Assembly (NCBI GenBank): GCA_007118555.1 | Contig: SKRJ01000361.1 | Span: forward strand, 1 to 7,175 | Origin: Anaerolineae bacterium | GTDB lineage: Bacteria; Chloroflexota; Anaerolineae; UBA1429 | Direction: 5' to 3' | Length of the DNA: 7,175 bases | Part shown: one piece after another, positions 5,722 to 7,175 of the stretch | Position numbering within the stretch: position 1 is the stretch's first letter | Layout: each line of letters opens with the position of its first letter | Made by a program: the position numbers and the translations under genes | The notes under the pieces: model-generated | The model's input: the letters and a program-made list of their open reading frames with translations, nothing else | Databases searched by the model: none | Told to the model about the DNA's origin: nothing

Positions 5722-5885
5722 TCGCTATGTTGCTCTGTTTATGGCTTCTTTACGAAGCATGTTCCTGGGGTTTGTGAGGCCGTGGCGGGCCAAGGCAGAG
5801 CCAATCGGAACCAGGCACACGCTTGCTGTCCGGTGGAGCCCCGTATGGGTGCACGGCGCGTGCCCCGACGGCCTGCCGTGGGCGA
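5722..5885. other. Non-coding part of the divergent intergenic region
   Basis: The full gap between the regulator and the E2 gene is 365 nt (5664-6028). Apart from the two promoters I see no gene here. Open frames on both strands are short, lack ribosome sites and have no protein-like composition. A few small hairpins occur (5744-5758 GCTTC/GAAGC; 5851-5863 GCACG/CGTGC), none with a T-run. Nothing else is recognisable. Confidence 0.5.
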
Positions 5886-5914
5886 TTGACATCGGGCCAG
5901 CGATACGATACCCT
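5886..5914 (+). promoter_or_regulatory. Candidate sigma70-type promoter of the E2 gene
   Basis: A perfect TTGACA -35 (5886-5891) is followed after 17 bp by TACCCT (5909-5914). The -10 is only 3/6 but keeps the key T, A and final T. Transcription would begin near 5921, leaving a leader of about 108 nt before the ATG at 6029. Confidence 0.5.
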
Positions 5915-6028
5915 AGCGATGGTGGTCCGTCACACAAGAGTCCACACGCTCAAGGACGCAGCGGACTCTCCCCCATTTCGCGCGCCTCGATGCGCAGCGC
6001 AATATCGCAGAAGGAGACATGACAATCC

Positions 6029-7175
6029 ATGGCAACTACGGTGATCCTGCCCCAGATGGGCGAGACGATGGATGAAGGCACCATTGTCGAGTGGCTGGTC
6101 CAAGAAGGCGACCCCGTCGAGCGGGGCGACATCCTCTTTCAGGTCGAGTCGGACAAGGCCGTGCTTGAGGTCGAGTCGCGCCAAAAGGGCGTCCTGCGCA
6201 AGGTTCTGGTGGGCCCCGATGTGCCCGTGCCGGTGCTGACGCCAGTGGCCATCATCGGGGAGGCGGACGAGGACATTGGCCCCTTGCTGGCCGAGCTGGA
6301 GGGCGGCGAGGCCGCCCCGTCAGAGGCCGTGGCGGCGTCAACGCAGTCTGCTGCGTCAACGCAGTCTGCTGCGTCAACGCAGTCTGCTGCGTCAGAGGCG
6401 CAGATCACCGAGGATGACGACCGAGTCGAGCAGCCTGTGGCCGAGGGGCGCGTGGTGGCCTCTCCCCGGGCGCGCAAGCGAGCCAGCGAGGCAGGTGTGG
6501 ATTTGCATCGGATCACCGGCAGCGGCCCGGGCGGGCGCATCATCGAGGAGGATGTGCTGGCCTACCTGACGGAGCAGCCCAGGGCCACGCCGCTGGCCGC
6601 GCGGACAGCGGCCCGGGAGGGCGTGTCACTGGCGGACCTGGCCGCGAGTGCGGGCGGCACCGGGGCGCGGATTCGCGAGGCTGATGTGCGGGCCGCGGCG
6701 ACTGCCCCGGCAGCGTCTGTGGCGGCGCCGGCGGGCGACGCCCCTGTAGGGGGCGAGGTCAGGCCGATGCGCGGCGTGCGCGCCATCATCGCCGAGCGTA
6801 TGGCGGCCTCCTCGCAGACCACGGCGCCGATCACGCTGCAGACCGAGGTGGATGCCACGGGCCTGGTGACGCTGCGCGAGCAACTGCGGGACGCCCTGGC
6901 CGGCGAGCTGGGGTTCAACGTGGGCTACAACGATCTGCTGGGCGTGATCGTGTCGCGCTGCCTGATCGAGTACCCGTACATGAACGTGCAGCTCACCGAG
7001 GAGGGCATCCGCCAGATGCCGTCCGTCAACCTGGGGCTGGCGGTGGATAGCGACCGCGGCCTGCTGGTGCCCGTGGTGCGTAACGCCGAGCGGCTCAGCG
7101 TCAAGGGCTTGGCGGTGGCGTTTCGCGATCTGGTGCAGCGGGCCCGCCAGGGCAAGTGCCAACCCGACGAGCTCA
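6029..7175 (+). CDS. Dihydrolipoamide acyltransferase (E2) of a 2-oxoacid dehydrogenase complex, 3' end missing
   Basis: E2 forms the core of the pyruvate (or branched-chain/acetoin) dehydrogenase complex and transfers the acyl group from lipoyl to CoA. The first 382 codons are present. A lipoyl domain spans 1-79 with the modified lysine at K43 in ESDKAVLEVES. An Ala/Ser/Glu linker (90-140) includes three STQSAA repeats. A typical peripheral-subunit-binding domain (144-180) carries SPRARKRASEAGVDL and GSGPGGRIIEEDV. A second, more degenerate one (187-223) has TPLAARTAAREGVSL and GTGARIREADV. The acyltransferase domain starts near 244 (VRPMRGVRAIIAERM). The catalytic HxxxDG motif lies beyond the window. 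The start ATG is set by the lipoyl domain; AAGGAG lies 12 nt upstream, slightly far. An ATG at 6019 is in another frame. Which 2-oxoacid complex this belongs to cannot be told, because no E1 or E3 gene is in view. Confidence 0.96.
   Translation, partial: MATTVILPQMGETMDEGTIVEWLVQEGDPVERGDILFQVESDKAVLEVESRQKGVLRKVLVGPDVPVPVLTPVAIIGEADEDIGPLLAELEGGEAAPSEAVAASTQSAASTQSAASTQSAASEAQITEDDDRVEQPVAEGRVVASPRARKRASEAGVDLHRITGSGPGGRIIEEDVLAYLTEQPRATPLAARTAAREGVSLADLAASAGGTGARIREADVRAAATAPAASVAAPAGDAPVGGEVRPMRGVRAIIAERMAASSQTTAPITLQTEVDATGLVTLREQLRDALAGELGFNVGYNDLLGVIVSRCLIEYPYMNVQLTEEGIRQMPSVNLGLAVDSDRGLLVPVVRNAERLSVKGLAVAFRDLVQRARQGKCQPDEL
6335..6394 (+). repeat. 18-bp tandem repeat, 3.3 copies, inside the E2 linker
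   Basis: Three identical 18-bp units (6335-6352, 6353-6370, 6371-6388) and a 6-bp partial copy follow each other without gaps. Each unit encodes six residues (repeat STQSAA) in frame. Identity of the copies at the nucleotide level points to recent slippage or unequal crossing-over that lengthened the flexible linker. Confidence 0.95.

Noticed and set aside
5725..6044. Small open frames on both strands in the regulator-E2 gap
   Set aside because: They overlap one another, lack ribosome sites and look like random GC-rich translation. The region is better explained as divergent promoters.
6335..6394. CRISPR-like short repeats
   Set aside because: Units of 18 bp follow directly with no spacers and stay in frame inside the E2 gene, so this is a coding linker repeat.

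Overview
The window looks like a piece of a GC-rich chromosome from the phylum Chloroflexota. This is an inference. The 1075-residue MalT-like/TPR/SARP-type regulator, the DUF5317 membrane protein and the small NHLP-clan peptide of the Os1348 type are together typical of that phylum (filamentous phototrophs and relatives), but no rRNA or other phylogenetic marker is present.

Layout. From 1 to 485 (minus strand) lies the 5' part of rdgB, a non-canonical purine NTP pyrophosphatase, with its own sigma70-type promoter. From 675 to 2196 (minus strand) is a block of five genes. In transcription order it holds three tandem paralogous short peptides (55, 48 and 48 aa), a DUF5317 membrane protein and a 74-aa NHLP-clan precursor-like peptide. 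From 2436 to 5663 (minus strand) is a single large regulator with a STAND/MalT-like ATPase, TPR repeats and a C-terminal winged helix plus BTAD. It has a near-consensus promoter upstream and a clear intrinsic terminator behind it. From 5664 to 6028 is a non-coding divergent promoter region. From 6029 to the end (plus strand) is the 5' part of a 2-oxoacid dehydrogenase E2 gene, with one lipoyl domain, two peripheral-subunit-binding-like segments and the start of the catalytic domain.

The most interesting part is the regulator plus peptide block. The three peptides share a nearly invariant N-terminal half: a KK start, one hydrophobic segment, then an APIPW motif followed by Gly-rich sequence. 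Their C-terminal tails differ, and each has a very strong Shine-Dalgarno. Upstream of the first peptide gene two GTGAGT elements repeat at an 11-bp period, and the second heptamer ends 8 bp before a -10-like TATCCT. This is the layout known for SARP activators, and the adjacent gene encodes a SARP-type DNA-binding and BTAD module. My working model, an inference, is that the regulator switches on this peptide operon, possibly as an exported or membrane peptide signalling or antimicrobial system. The nucleotide pattern also suggests recent duplication plus gene conversion among the peptide genes.

rdgB and the E2 gene look like ordinary housekeeping neighbours. The E2 carries an in-frame 18-bp triplication in its linker.
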